Part shown: in pieces, positions 1 to 10,629 of the stretch
How the letters are laid out: every line of letters begins with the position of its first letter
Position numbering within the stretch: the first letter of the stretch is position 1
DNA from: Periplaneta americana
Taxonomy: Eukaryota > Arthropoda > Insecta > Blattodea > Blattidae
NCBI RefSeq assembly: GCF_040183065.1
Contig: NC_091127.1
Coordinates: 110,611,834-110,675,833, forward strand
Direction: 5' to 3'
DNA: 64,000 bases
Notes under the pieces: generated by a model
What the model was told of the DNA's origin: nothing
Seen by the model: the letters and a program-made list of their open reading frames with translations, nothing else
The model's database searches: none
Made by a program: the position numbers and the translations under genes

Positions 1-59
1 AAAATGGAGAAATTGTTGGGATGTCACAAGGGAGCCAGAGTAGGTACCCAGAATTGTAT

Positions 60-165
60 GAATTATGGGCTTGTCCAACACAAATTAATTCAGAGTTCAG
101 TGCGATTTGAACCCAGGCCTCTGGCTTATAAGCTCAGTTCACTAGCACTGAGTCACTGCAGCAGT
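60..165 (-). repeat. tRNA-headed SINE relic (low confidence)
   Basis: On the minus strand this reads as a tRNA-like head, with a box-B-like GGTTCAAATC preceded by a degenerate box A. It resembles the start of the other SINEs in the window but the body cannot be delimited. It lies in the intron downstream of the last readable SCAF exon, next to a short A/T-rich run at 165-185. Confidence 0.3.
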
Positions 166-276
166 TATTTAAAAAATAAATAAATGAAACTTTTGAGGCA
201 GCATAGCCGGAAAAAGCTTTTTCTACTTTCCCTCACCAAACAGACCAGTATACTTGGGACAATGGCTACCACAAAC

Positions 277-497
277 CTTGCTAATGCTGTGGACTGCTGA
301 GGTTGTGGTGATGGTGCTGCATTTTCATCATCATCCTCTGATCCATAGTCGAAATCAAGGAGCTTCTTGTCAAACTTTACTTGATCTGCTTCCTGTCGAG
401 TTGAAGAGTCCTGCTGCTGTTTCATTAGAAGCTGCTGTAAGTGTTGCAACTGTTGGATTATGTTGGCATCCATGTTATTGCCCCCTTGGTTAGGTGT
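277..497 (-). CDS. SCAF8: SCAF4/8-like coding exon 5 (Gln-rich and acidic motif)
   Basis: The exon starts after TTCCACAG at 498 with TPNQGGNNMDANIIQQLQ and continues through a Gln-rich helix to VKFDKKLLDFDYGSEDDDEN, the conserved post-CID motif of SCAF4/8. The donor is taken as GTTTGT at 276-271, giving 221 nt and a phase-2 end. That donor is weaker than the others, and the frame stays open to about 165, so the 3' boundary is less certain than the 5' one. Confidence 0.75.
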
Positions 498-3400
498 CTG
501 TGGAACAAAATTTGTTTTAAACATCAATATAGAACGAGTCAAAATGAAATTTTAATTACGATATACAGTCAACTCTGAATATAGTGAACCTAAATCGTTG
601 GTCCCGACCTGCATACATTAAAAGTACATTAATATTTCCGTTTATAGTGAACCTCGCTTCGATTATAGTGAACCTTAAAAACTGAATTTACAAGAGTTGT
701 ATCCTGACAAATTCTTATTTGGAGTCAGACCTTCTTGTATAAAATTGAAAGAATGTGTTCAGAACAACATTCTAAGTTTCTTACTCCTTTAGACAAAGGT
801 AGGATTAGTGATTCTTAGAGCAATGAGCTGTACTGTAAATCCAGACAATGCATAACGAGCTTGCCTCACTCCACTGTCGAAGGGTCGCCATTCGGTTCTC
901 AGGCACACTACTCTATCGTTATTTATAATCCTCCAACGTCAAAGGGTTGCCTTTTGTTCTCAGAAACATTTCCATTATGACGGATAGCATAGAAACAATG
1001 GAAAATGAAATTGCTTTCTTTTACTAAAAGGGGACAGACATTATGTCCAGAGCATAAATGAAGGTAAGATTCAATGGCTTTCAAACTCCATCAACCCTCT
1101 CTCAGGTTCCATTAAGTGACCCGGGAAATTCCAAGGCTGAGTACGCAGTTTGTCATTTATAGTGTTCCAACAGTGAATGTACTGTATAAAAATGCTGAAG
1201 CGTATATTGTGTTTTCTTTGGAAGATAAGGTGATTATTATAACTGACAATGAACGTGGTCTTTCGCAAGCAGACATAGGTCGAAAGCATAGTTTAAGTAA
1301 ATCAACTGTTAGTAACAGTACACATTGTAATCCACTCCACAAAAATGAAATATTTTAATTACTGTACAGTATTTTATTTTCTTGTTCACAATTTCATTCA
1401 TTCCTGCCATTTAAGGTTAGATGAGAGACACTTCGGATTTACTGAATGAAATATGCAAGTCCACAGAGGTTCACCATATCCAGACTTGACTGTATTATGT
1501 TACTTGTCATGCAATCAACAGCACTACAAAAGCAAACTTCATGAGAAAATAATTCATGGACAATCTCTATCAAGTTCGGAAGTGATTTTACAAGCAATTT
1601 TATTGTCAAAAGTGTGATTCATTTTGGTCAAAAGTGACCTATTTCTTAACAGACTCGAGAAATTCTTACTACCTGCATAAACTCTCGTCCAAATTGGAAA
1701 TTATTATTTTTTTAATTGGTTATTTTATGATGCTTTATCAACTGCTATGGTTATAGGATCTAAATGAGATGATGATAATGCTAGCAAAATGAGTCCAGGG
1801 TCCAGTGCTGAAGCGGAGCTATTGCAATAGTAACTGGAAATGGACATTGCAAGGGAACATTTGATGAGGGGTCTGTGTAGTCAATTTCATTTTAACATTA
1901 GATAATATGAATGTACTGAAACTTGTACACGAACTGGAATTGTGATAGTGAGGTACTAGGAATTCAGATAAAGCTATGAAGCTTGAATGCCTCACATTCC
2001 CAATACTAAACTAAATCTGAATGTCGTAGAGTCAAATCCTGCTTTTACATTTTCCCTACTCAAGTTTTCCCACTTTTTTTTTTTCTATTAGGAACTGCAT
2101 AATCATAACGCTTTAGTCACAATGCATTTGCATTCCACATTTATATTGGCCGAGTTTCAAATTTTATATGGATTTGTGAATAAATGGACAAGTGAGAATT
2201 AGGCTTTTGGAAATTCCGTGTCCTGCAATTTGACATTTCCAATGTTTCAGAACTATGTACAAGTTCCATCATTGGAGCAGATAGGCAAGACAGATGGGGT
2301 TGCCTACTCTGTTGGGCTTGGCTGGCTGATCCAGACAATTAAGCCAAGCAGTCACAATGAAAGCCTAAAATCACATAAGTAGACAGATGTTCGAAAGAGA
2401 AGCACAACACATATAATCAAATCAGAACGTTGCAAATTGCAATCAACTTCAGCTACTCAATCAGGTAATTTTTGCAATTTGTTAAAAATGAAGAAAAATT
2501 CTTATGCAAGGCAAAATCTGTCTCAAAATATTCTAAATTTTAGTCTAACTGCCAAAGTGCTGGGCAAAGTTGCTTTTTAGAAAATGAAATCAATAATTTG
2601 TCAAACTTCTATGTGAAATGTTTTCGATTTTTCAGTCTCCCGTATTTTCTTCAAAACAGGTTGGCAACCCTAAATAGGTTGAATAAACAGTTGAACAAGT
2701 AAACTACATACTTCAGTTTTCTCAAGTGTAAGATATTGTATCTAGAAGAAACAGAAAGGCATATCCAAAATAAAATTGAAAATAGATAAACAACTTATTA
2801 TGTTTAAATACATTAATAATGTTTGCAACACAACATTTGGTGCACAGTTAGTCATGAGCACAATCTTTTCTTTATCTGAACACAACAAATAATATTTGTA
2901 AGTTTTTGAAAACAAAATAACAGTTAACTTTTGCTTTTGATCAGAGTTTTGACACAATAAAAAGAATTTCGAAACAAAAAGAAAAAAGAGAGAGAGAGAG
3001 AGAGAGAGATCCTTAAAATTCTATAAAATGATGACTATATTGATATGCCTATATAGTAGCGTGAAAGCTGGGTATTGAAGAAAAAAGATCAAGATATGCA
3101 ATACAGATGACATTTTTAAGAATAATGGAAAACACAATTAGATAAAATTGAGAATAATACAGACAAAAACTGGAGATATAATACATAAATTAAAAACTAC
3201 AAACCTGGATAAACCACACACATTGAATGCCAATAGAGGAATTAGTTTGGAATATGTATTATATGTCTTTCTCATGTTAAATTTTACCGTGCCTGGTTAA
3301 TATGTTTCGGCCTGCTATTGGCCTTCTTCAGAAATAGTTGTTGCTGGTCTTGGCACCTTTTGTTTTGTTTCTTGTGGGGGTGTGTTTGTGTAGTGTAATG

Positions 3401-6400
3401 TGGAATCAAAGAGTGTGTGTGTTCTGAAATTGAGTTGTGTGTTGAGAATTTCATTTAGATGTGTTTTTGTGTGTCTGTATATTTTGTATTGTTCTAGCAT
3501 GTGGCGCCAAGACCAGCAACAACCAGTTCTGAAAAAGGCCAATAGCAAGCCGAAACATGTTAACCAGGTACGATAAAATTTAACATGAGAAAGACATAAT
3601 ACATATTCCAAAGTGATATAGTGTTAAAAGTTGTGTAATCAAGATGTATAAAGAGGAATTAGCCTAAGTCATATACAGACCAAGAGATATAGAAGTATAA
3701 GCCAACTTAGTGAAAGGGGATGAATCAATTTAGAATCCTAACATAGTCCAATGCTTGAAAAGAGTAAGAAAAATGCTAAAAGAACTACAGTTATTGACAA
3801 CACAGTACAACAGTAGTAACAAGTACCTGAGATTTGCCTGATAAGAGATTAAGTCCTTCTCCTGAGAGCTGCATCAAAGTATTATTTGCTGCTTCCATTT
3901 GCGTCTGGGTAATGTTCATCCATACAGGTGTACTTGTAGCCTCAGGTTTCCCAGCATTTACAGGAGTTTTGCTCAGATTAGACGGTGTTCTATTCACAGA
4001 TGGTGGTGTCTTGTTCACTGTAGTTGAATTCAGAATTCCTGATATGGATCCATTGCTAGTGTTGGATACAGTTGTTTGTTGTTCCTTGTGAATAGGATGA
4101 TTGGGATCAGCAAGATCGAAGAGTGGCTGAATCACTTCAGACTGGAAAACTGAATTCTTCTGCCACAGATTCAGCACTCTTATGACTTTACTCTGAAAAA
4201 AAGAAGTTCAAGTTCGTTTAAAATTTTCCCTCATATTCTAGGATATTCATTTAACATGAATGTGTGTGTGTGTGTGTGTGTGTGTGAGTGTGTGTGTGCC
4301 TAATATGTATAGTTCGGTTCAGCTTACTTCATACCCAAAGGGTGAAACCTAACCATTTTTCCCCCATTACTACATATGTTAGTGGATTATGGTGATTTTC
4401 TAGTTTGCAGGTTGAATTTTCTTTTGCCAACTTCGTTTCGAATTTCGATACTGACAAATACTACAAATGGTAGTGAATTTGTAATTGGTATGTTGGCAGC
4501 TGAGACAAATATCGACAATATTTGTTGGTACTGGAGTTCCATAAAATTAAAATTGTACTAGATTTCTAAGCCGGTTACTGGAAGCTAGTGAAATCTGAAC
4601 ATACTAATAATTAATTAATTAATATCAGTATTAATATTAATACATAATAGTTATTTATATGTGTTGCGTTGTGGTTATAATTCAAGACTATAGTCAGGTA
4701 AGTTTTCAGAGTTAACACTAATAATTTCATATGGTCAAATAAAATACATTTCTAGATTAGGTCTCGTGAGTCTATTGTTTAGTCAAACCAATGAATTTCG
4801 TATTGCCAGACAAAATACTTGACATGTTGATCCCTTTCCCGCATAGTTTATCTACGAAAATATGTTACAAATTACTAATTTATTTAGAATAACCTTCCAA
4901 CATGAAGTACGGTAAGTAAATAAGTCATTTAGTACGTAGGATCATGTGACATCTGGTAACAGTTGACAACACTGACAAGATGGCAATATTTGCTGTTTAG
5001 GAACTGTTCTTATGTGACCCTCACTATACAGAGGATTTTAAAATATGCATTATGAATGTCATTACACTTAATACATTTATAAAATCAATCCTTATTTGAG
5101 TGTGTGTGTGTGAGAGAGTCAATTATCGACATTGTAATGCAATCTTAAGCAGATATAGAAATCATGAACAGAATTACAGTAAAAATAGGCGTAATATAGA
5201 AAGCTCATTATTATTATTATTTTAATGTTTAGAGAAATATTTGTGTGTACATAGGTCAACAAGGAAATTTTACTTTGGACCATAAGTTCACACCTGTTGA
5301 AAATCTAATAGAAAATCTTTTCATTTGGTAACATAGAGGCATAGGCTACTGCAATAATAAATTACGACGAGAACTGATGCTTCTTTTTGTGTATGATGCA
5401 ATATGTTACGTTATTGGGTTGTTATAAAGCATTATTATGACGTTTCACAAGACTTGACAGTGACAGTGTTGTAATATGCTATGCAAGTTGTAGTATCAAT
5501 ATGTGGCTGGCTGCAAGCCCAGGCTTCAGAGCTCAAGACCTCATTGCCGATCTAAGTTCTCTACATCTGTGGTGTGTCCAATGCCTACCAACTTCACTGA
5601 ATGATTCGGGTTCTGCGTATTGCAGATAGATGGCAGGACTGTGACCTATTTTCAAGTTACACGCCACTTTGGCGTGCATGATGTGTATCTCTGGAGAATG
5701 TCTTGTATTAGGATAAGTGTATGTGTAAGTGTAGAGTAGGGACGAAACATTATCAACAGTAACATACGCCTTTTCTTCTTATGCACTGCAGAGACATAAG
5801 TTATTTAATCCAGACATTATTAAGACACTGGAAAAGATTAAAAAACGGGCTCTCAAGTGTTGTCATAATAATTCACCATTAAAATGGGACACATTCACGG
5901 ACTGGAGAACGCGAATTCGATTATGCGCAATGTTCAAAACATACAGAGGTGAGCCTGCCTGAAGAGAAATAAAAAATAGGTTGCAGCTGCCAAATTACTC
6001 TTCAAGGAACGACCACTCATATAAATTGAGGGAAAGAAGACAGAGGACAGACACTGGAAAGTTTTCTTTTCTCAATCATACTATCAGGGACTGGAATGCT
6101 TTATGTCCAGACTTACTAAAGGCTTTACCAATAACCAAACATGTATTTAAAAATAGGCCTAGGGACTTTACTAATAGACGGTAATATTTTATACACACTA
6201 TTTAAAGGGTGTAATTGATATCTTGTTATTTGAAGTGTTCTATCAATGAGGAAGTGTGTAGTGTCAGTGAAGTCTATTGTGTAAGTGAAGTGTGTTGGTG
6301 TCAGTGAAGTGGCTGTGCAAAGTATTTGAACAGTGAAATGGTTAGAAGTGTTAGTGAAATCAGGATAGAATCAGAGCAGTGGGTGAGTTGACAGCGAAAT

Positions 6401-6575
6401 AAGTGTAGTACCAAAAGGTACTTGTGCAGGTATAAACCTCTCACACTCGTGGGTCTTAGTTCGAACTTAGGGTTAAGATACAGATTAGATTTACTTTAAA
6501 TCTGTTGAAAACAACAACAACAGATTTACTTTAAATGTTATTTTAAGTGTTCATGCTTCATTTAATTTAGGATGC

Positions 6576-6631
<56 letters not shown>

Positions 6632-9600
6632 TATTGTTTTTTTATTAGTTGTGTTTATTATTAATTGTCATTATTGAGTGTAATTAGTTGCCATTGCCAC
6701 TGGGTATATACCCATTTGCAGTGTGAATAAATACATAATGTTTCACAATCTAGTGATTAGAAAGTTGTGCACCACAATCTTTACTAGTCTCGAGGTAGAT
6801 ATTTTACACGAAAATCTCTGACCCTCTGGAAATCGAACTTGGTCCCCTACATATAGTTCTACATACAGACACACAACATGATAAAGCTATGAACCTGTCG
6901 TGTTTCTGTTATGGGGCCATTTTATTAGAAACTGGATGAATCTCGAACAGTTCTGGGTATTATGTCAAATAAAGAGTCCTTCAGTCTGCTCAAAATTGAA
7001 CACACATTCTTACTTCAAGGTTATGATTACTCTGGGCGTATTAATCCAGTTCTGGATACATTTTATTCTATTCTAGCCCAACTCTCATCTACTGTAACGC
7101 AGTAGGTCTATTCTAAATAAGTGTGAGCATGTGTGTAACAGAGAGAGAGATATATGAGGAGGAGAATATGAAGAGTAAGGTGTTCACACACGCTACTGTA
7201 ATCAAGAACAGGGAAAAGCTATAGTAATGTGTATTTAAGCTGTTCTAACATAAATTTTATCCAGGTAAAATGCTAACTTTTACTCCATTTGTATTTTCTT
7301 TGTCCAGGGAAATTACTAGTTTTTTATGAAAACACTCGTATTTTACTCACCAATTTATAGGACTATCATGGATCACTATATAGTTTAGCCAACAGCTATA
7401 GTGATTCAATATAATGTACATTTAAAAATTGTTTGCAATTGCTGCTGTTCACAAAGAGATCTGATATGGGAGTTTAATATCAGAATAAAATCAGGTTGCT
7501 GACTATGATTAATACTAACACTATTACCTATTGTATATCTGCATAACGCAACTTACTTTATCTTCTGGAGGGCATCTGAAGAGATTAATGAATGTAGTTT
7601 GCATATTCTTTGCAAATCGTGGTGCAAAAACATCTTTTTCTGCACCAAACTGATGTCTGGATTGTCGGACTATAGAGTCGATTACATAGAGACCAGGTAC
7701 TTTATACTCAGGTTTACACTGAAATAGAACAAAAACAGTTCGTACAGTTTAAACATGAATTTTAATCAATATTTGATACTGACACACGAATCTTAAAAAA
7801 AAAAAAAAAAACTATGAAAAAACTGGAAAGTTTAAAAAAAATCAAGGGCGCGCTTCTGAACAGGGGCAGTAGTATTCCCTCTAAGGTTAGAGCCCAGTTT
7901 AGGTGTGTGTGTGTGTATTAATCGAAAATTAGGGGCTAGAAAATATTGAGAATAGGACGCATGTTTATGTAACATTTTTTTCGATTAATACACACACACA
8001 CCTTAACTGGGCTCTAACCTTAGGGGAAATGCCACTGCCCCTGTTTGGAAGCGTGCCCAAAATCAATTGTCGATATCGAATTTTGACTCAAATTCAAAAT
8101 CTTTTACGAGTTGTCTTCAGAAAGATCACTTGCACTGTCAGACTTCAGCATAAAGAACCAAACGCTACTTCATTAAATCTTACAAAGAATATACTAGGCC
8201 TACTGTAACTTTAGTATTAGTCAGCAAGTTTGTTTGCAACAATAGAAGAAAGACATACGTGACTACCAATTAATACTAAAGCACATTCACCTATTATACA
8301 CATAAAAATCTGCAGACAATATATCTAATTATAAATTATACAATGAACACAATGTTATCAATACAATACAGTACAGTACAGTACAGTACAAGCAGCCAGA
8401 ATGAGATGGACAGGTATACCTGTGTGGATGAAGATTAACCTATTCAAAAAACAGTAACACTGGAGGACTTTATTTTTTTAAACTAAGATCCTTAATTTCT
8501 CTTCTCAATACTAACAAATATTTTACCTTCTGTATAAATTTCTCTACGCTCTGTACAACATGTTTGTAGAATTTGATTGCTTTGATAGCTCCCCTTGTAA
8601 TGGAAGTCATCTTAGCTTTAGAAATTGGAGGTTTAACATCGTACAGTGCGGAAAGCTGTAAAAGAAAAACACCATCAGTCACAATACAAGTCAACATAAA
8701 AATTTCACACACAGATATATATATATATAGAGTTACATACAGACTCAAGTGATGTTTCGTGGTGGTGAAAATTCTATTACTCGACCAAGACCAGTGGAAT
8801 CTTGCAGCCTGGAGCATCACTTATATATTGTTCCTGCGTTCGTAATATGTCATCACAATAGTTCACATTACGACCGCAGCTTCACTCACCTCAGTCGAGT
8901 AATACCAACTTCTAAAACTGTAATTATTTACTTCGGTGCCAAACAGAATGTTGATCAGTATGGCGGACATCGAGGATCACTGACAGGTTAGGTTTGGTAG
9001 GCGAATCAAAAACCTGTGCAAACCAATTCTAACCTGTCACTGATCCTCGATGATGTCCGTTATACTGACCAATGTTCAATTTAGCATAGAAATAAATAAT
9101 TACCCATTAAACTTGTGAGGAATTGACAAATTAACGCTTGAGAGCTTTTTTATTTCGTTTATTTTACGACGCTTCATCAACTGCTATTGTTATCTAGCGT
9201 CTGAGTGAAATGAAGGTGATAATGCCACCGAAATGAGTCCAGGACCCAGCGCCGTAAGTAACCCAGCATTTGCTCTTACTGGATGGTGGAGAAAAAAACC
9301 ACAATCAGGTAACTTTTGTCTCAACCAGGATTTGAACCCTAGCCAATCGGTGTCTATTCCAAAATCGGCGGAATCCGCTCAACGCTCGTTAAACGAGCGT
9401 TGAGCGGATTCTGCCGATTTTGGAATAGACACCGACGCACTTAGGTTAGGTTAGTTTAGGCTTTTATTATCCCGTCAAGATGAAGGTGAAAGCGATTGAG
9501 TGTGATTTTTTGTTTTCTATGTTGGCAGTTCAAGTACGTCGGTGTCTATTCCAAAATCGGCGGAATCTGCTCAACGCTCGTTTCACCCAAATGTTATTTT

Positions 9601-10626
9601 TAAACAGTTTGAAACTGTTTTGGAAGTTATTCTTAAAAAAATATGAAACTGTTTTGGAAACAAATGAATGGAAGTTTAGGAAATAAAATATAGGACAAAT
9701 TAAAAATTGAACAAACGCCTATCTTTCGTACGCATCTTTCAGCCTCAGTGCTCTGATATGATCATTTTAACTCGCAAGCCGATATCTCCAAGAAAGTAAT
9801 TAACTTACTTCAAAATCTAATGGCAGGAAATTCGTAACTCAAATTGTGCAAGTAAGAAATCCTATACGGTAATAAGAAAATCAGCATAAGTTCCCCAAAG
9901 TCTAACAAAAACTTATGTTTCATTAAGAAATTATCTCCAATAGCATTAACGTAATGACCTAACCCACTAGGCCTACGGGTTTGTAATGGTCTTTGACGAA
10001 CATGGTTGTTCGGCTGAAGGATAGATGCAACTTCCAAAGACGAAACACGCATTTAGGAGATTTTAATTTCTTATTTATTCACAACTTGTGTCAATTTTAC
10101 AATATGTTTTCTCTTATTTAAGGGAATAACATTTCCATCGTTACAATTAGACCTGAAGACAAAAAATGTCGTCTGTTACTTTAAAATATTAATAATGTCC
10201 GTATTTAATACACAAAATTTTAGAGTTTATTTTCTCTTTGTCAAAATATGCGTTAAAACAAAGCTCAAAATAATTTATTAATGCATCTATAGAAAAAAGA
10301 CGTTAATGGCAATCATTACACGCACATTCATATTCGTTACAATTTGCCAAGCCTAAATCAAAAGCCAAACAAGAAGTTTTACCAATAATGAAATAGTACT
10401 ACAGTAGTTCATTTAATTAATCAAGTATCAACTCTTCGCAAAATCAAGTTTGAAATTAACCGCTGGTTAATACTTATAACAGGATTACAATAATTCATCT
10501 TAGTACGCATATAACACTTTTCGGTGGCTTCTATTTGCATCAACGCCTTCCAAAGTGCGTCAACTCACGTTATTTAATAATAATTATATCACTAACCTCC
10601 GCATTAAACGCTTTTACTGCATCCAT
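277..10626 (-). CDS. SCAF8: SCAF4/SCAF8-like CTD-interacting factor, 5' part (five exons, continues beyond window start)
   Basis: SCAF4/8 proteins bind the phosphorylated C-terminal tail of RNA polymerase II through an N-terminal CID and help control transcription termination and early polyadenylation in the nucleus. Exons read 10626-10597, 8655-8527, 7718-7557, 4192-3827 and 497-277, all with GT..AG boundaries; the first four junctions are phase 0. The joined product begins MDAVKAFNAE and runs into the conserved CID: KPPISKAKMT, AIKFYKHVVQSVEKFIQK, KPEYKVPGLYVIDSIVRQ, FAPRF and LNLWQKNSVF, roughly residues 1-140. A Ser/Thr/Asn/Pro-rich linker follows, then a Gln-rich stretch and the conserved (F)DKKLLDFDYG motif with an acidic patch. 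The RRM and SR-rich C-terminal parts expected for this family would lie left of position 1. Identity as SCAF4/8 is firm from the CID; choosing SCAF4 or SCAF8 is not possible, since insects usually carry one gene. The introns are heavily invaded by transposons but the coding exons are clean. Confidence 0.9.
566..1492 (+). mobile_element. Tigger/pogo-like DNA transposon, internally deleted
   Basis: Terminal inverted repeats of about 28 bp start CAGTCAACTCTGAATATAGT at 566 and, read inward on the minus strand, CAGTCAAGTCTGGATATGGT from 1492. Both ends are flanked by TA (564-565 and 1493-1494), the Tc1/mariner-superfamily target duplication. At 927 bp it is far shorter than an autonomous Tigger of about 2.5 kb. 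It lies in the intron between SCAF exons 4 and 5. Confidence 0.85.
1210..1316 (+). pseudogene. Tigger/jerky-type transposase N-terminus (HTH fragment)
   Basis: One open frame encodes SLEDKVIIITDNERGLSQAD followed by IGRKHSLSKSTVSN. This is the psq-type helix-turn-helix that opens CENP-B/jerky/Tigger transposases. Neither a second CENP-B domain nor a DDE catalytic domain follows, so this is a fragment left by internal deletion of the surrounding element. Confidence 0.75.
1702..1830 (-). repeat. SINE body relic
   Basis: The stretch resembles the better copy at 9142-9346: GGTTATTTTATGATGCTTTA, then a GAGATGATGATAATGC block and AAAATGAGTCCAGGGTCCAG. It is strongly diverged and lacks a recognisable tRNA head. 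Confidence 0.5.
3246..3612. mobile_element. 367-bp fold-back element with ~110-bp inverted arms
   Basis: Left arm 3246-3357 and right arm 3501-3612 are long imperfect reverse complements, beginning TTTGGAATATG and ending CATATTCCAAA. They share blocks such as GGTTAATATGTTTCGGCCTG and TTGTTGCTGGTCTTGG. The roughly 140-bp centre is GT-rich. No transposase is present and no convincing target duplication is seen (at most AGT). It lies in SCAF intron 4. Best described as an unassigned MITE or fold-back element. Confidence 0.75.
3827..4192 (-). CDS. SCAF8: SCAF4/8-like coding exon 4 (end of CID and linker)
   Basis: 122 codons. The exon begins SKVIRVLNLWQKNSVFQSEV, the last CID helices, then FDLADPNHPIHKEQQ. 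It ends in a low-complexity Ser/Thr/Asn/Pro-rich linker with repeated NKTP, NRTP and SKTP motifs. The acceptor is TTTTTCAG; the donor GTACTT follows CAG at 3827. Confidence 0.92.
4259..4300 (+). repeat. (TG)n microsatellite
   Basis: Nearly perfect TG dinucleotide run with one GAG interruption, in SCAF intron 3. Confidence 0.95.
5790..6740 (+). mobile_element. 5'-truncated CR1/Jockey-type LINE, copy A
   Basis: The 3' end of the ORF2 frame (about 5807-6185) is followed by a 3' UTR with SCAF-unrelated GTGTCAGTGAAGT repeats, an (ATT)n tract at 6572-6630, and the end motif CCCATTTGCAGTGTGAATAA. The same end motif closes copy B (22165-25930) on the other strand. It sits in SCAF intron 3. Confidence 0.8.
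5807..6184 (+). pseudogene. LINE ORF2 C-terminus (copy A)
   Basis: Post-reverse-transcriptase domain: LFNPDIIKTLEKIKKRALKC, LKWDTFTDWRTRIRLC, then NYSSRNDHSYKLRERRQRTD and GKFSFLNHTIRDWNALCP. The same order appears in copy B (RNDHDFKIKCRKQ..., GKFSFLNRTINDWNDLP). One in-frame stop follows the codons for RGEPA near 5960. The reverse-transcriptase core and endonuclease are absent through 5' truncation. Confidence 0.8.
7557..7718 (-). CDS. SCAF8: SCAF4/8-like coding exon 3 (CID second half)
   Basis: Fifty-four codons, starting CKPEYKVPGLYVIDSIVRQS and ending FRCPPEDK. The acceptor reads TTTCAG and the donor is a perfect GTAAGT at 7556-7551; both junctions are phase 0. It carries the VIDSIVRQ and FAPRF core of the CTD-binding groove. 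Confidence 0.93.
7846..8058. mobile_element. 213-bp MITE with ~80-bp arms and 8-bp TSD
   Basis: Arms 7846-7929 and about 7976-8058 are close reverse complements, starting GGGCGCGCTTC and ending GAAGCGTGCCC-type sequence. They contain AAGGTTAGAGCCCAGTT and a (GT)n run. The element is flanked by the perfect direct repeat AAAATCAA at 7838-7845 and 8059-8066. An 8-bp duplication suits hAT- or Merlin-type mobilisation. It lies in SCAF intron 2. Confidence 0.9.
8527..8655 (-). CDS. SCAF8: SCAF4/8-like coding exon 2 (CID first half)
   Basis: Forty-three codons from LSALYDVKPPISK to SVEKFIQK. The acceptor is a T/C-rich run ending CAG just above 8655; the donor GTAAAA follows AAG at 8527. Both junctions are phase 0. 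This is the first half of the CID helical bundle and matches the family almost residue for residue. Confidence 0.92.
8919..9103. repeat. Inverted-repeat MITE-like element
   Basis: Arms of about 80 bp face each other: TCAGTATGGCGGACATCGAG at 8955 onward is mirrored by TGTCCGTTATACTGACC ending near 9070, with a CACTGACAGGTTAG block in both. The arms extend outward through TAATTATTTA. No coding capacity is present. The ends and target duplication are not clear. It lies in SCAF intron 1. Confidence 0.75.
9142..9346 (-). repeat. tRNA-derived SINE, truncated at its head
   Basis: Read on the minus strand it has a box-B-like AGGGTTCAAATCC head near 9340, a body with CCGAGGTTTTC-type diverged sequence, and a tail resembling the reverse complement of TTTATTTTACGACGCTTCAT. 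The tRNA head ends exactly where the palindromic element at 9347 begins, so the latter probably truncated it. Confidence 0.75.
9347..9583. mobile_element. Three alternating 44-bp arms (palindromic terminal-repeat element)
   Basis: A 44-bp unit beginning TCGGTGTCTATTCCAAAATC occurs three times: forward at 9347-9390, reversed at 9391-9435, and forward again at 9539-9583. The first pair forms a near-perfect palindrome with one mismatch and essentially no spacer. The second pair encloses 103 bp. This looks like terminal inverted repeats of a small DNA element with an extra end abutting it. It lies in SCAF intron 1. Confidence 0.8.
9584..10590. other. Unique AT-rich intron sequence
   Basis: This is the 5' portion of SCAF intron 1. 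I see no coding potential, SINE head or inverted repeat here beyond short A/T runs. Confidence 0.6.
10597..10626 (-). CDS. SCAF8: SCAF4/8-like coding exon 1 (start codon)
   Basis: Ten codons, MDAVKAFNAE, ending GAG before the donor GTTAGT at 10596-10591. The family N-terminus is M(E/D)AVK.FN.E, so both the start codon and the tiny first exon agree with the vertebrate orthologues. Sequence to about 10,760 on the right should be 5' UTR and promoter. No TATA or initiator can be assigned with confidence. Confidence 0.85.
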
Positions 10627-10629
10627 GAT

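Noticed and set aside
3320..3600. Hammerhead ribozyme in the fold-back arms (CTGA..GAAAC with flanking stems)
   Set aside because: The core has one extra A compared with the canonical CUGANGA spacing, and the expected U before the cleavage site is A. Kept only as a hypothesis within the fold-back finding.
9440..9465. Telomeric TTAGG array
   Set aside because: Only two or three partly matching units (TTAGGTTAGG) inside a transposon-like segment, far short of a telomere tract.
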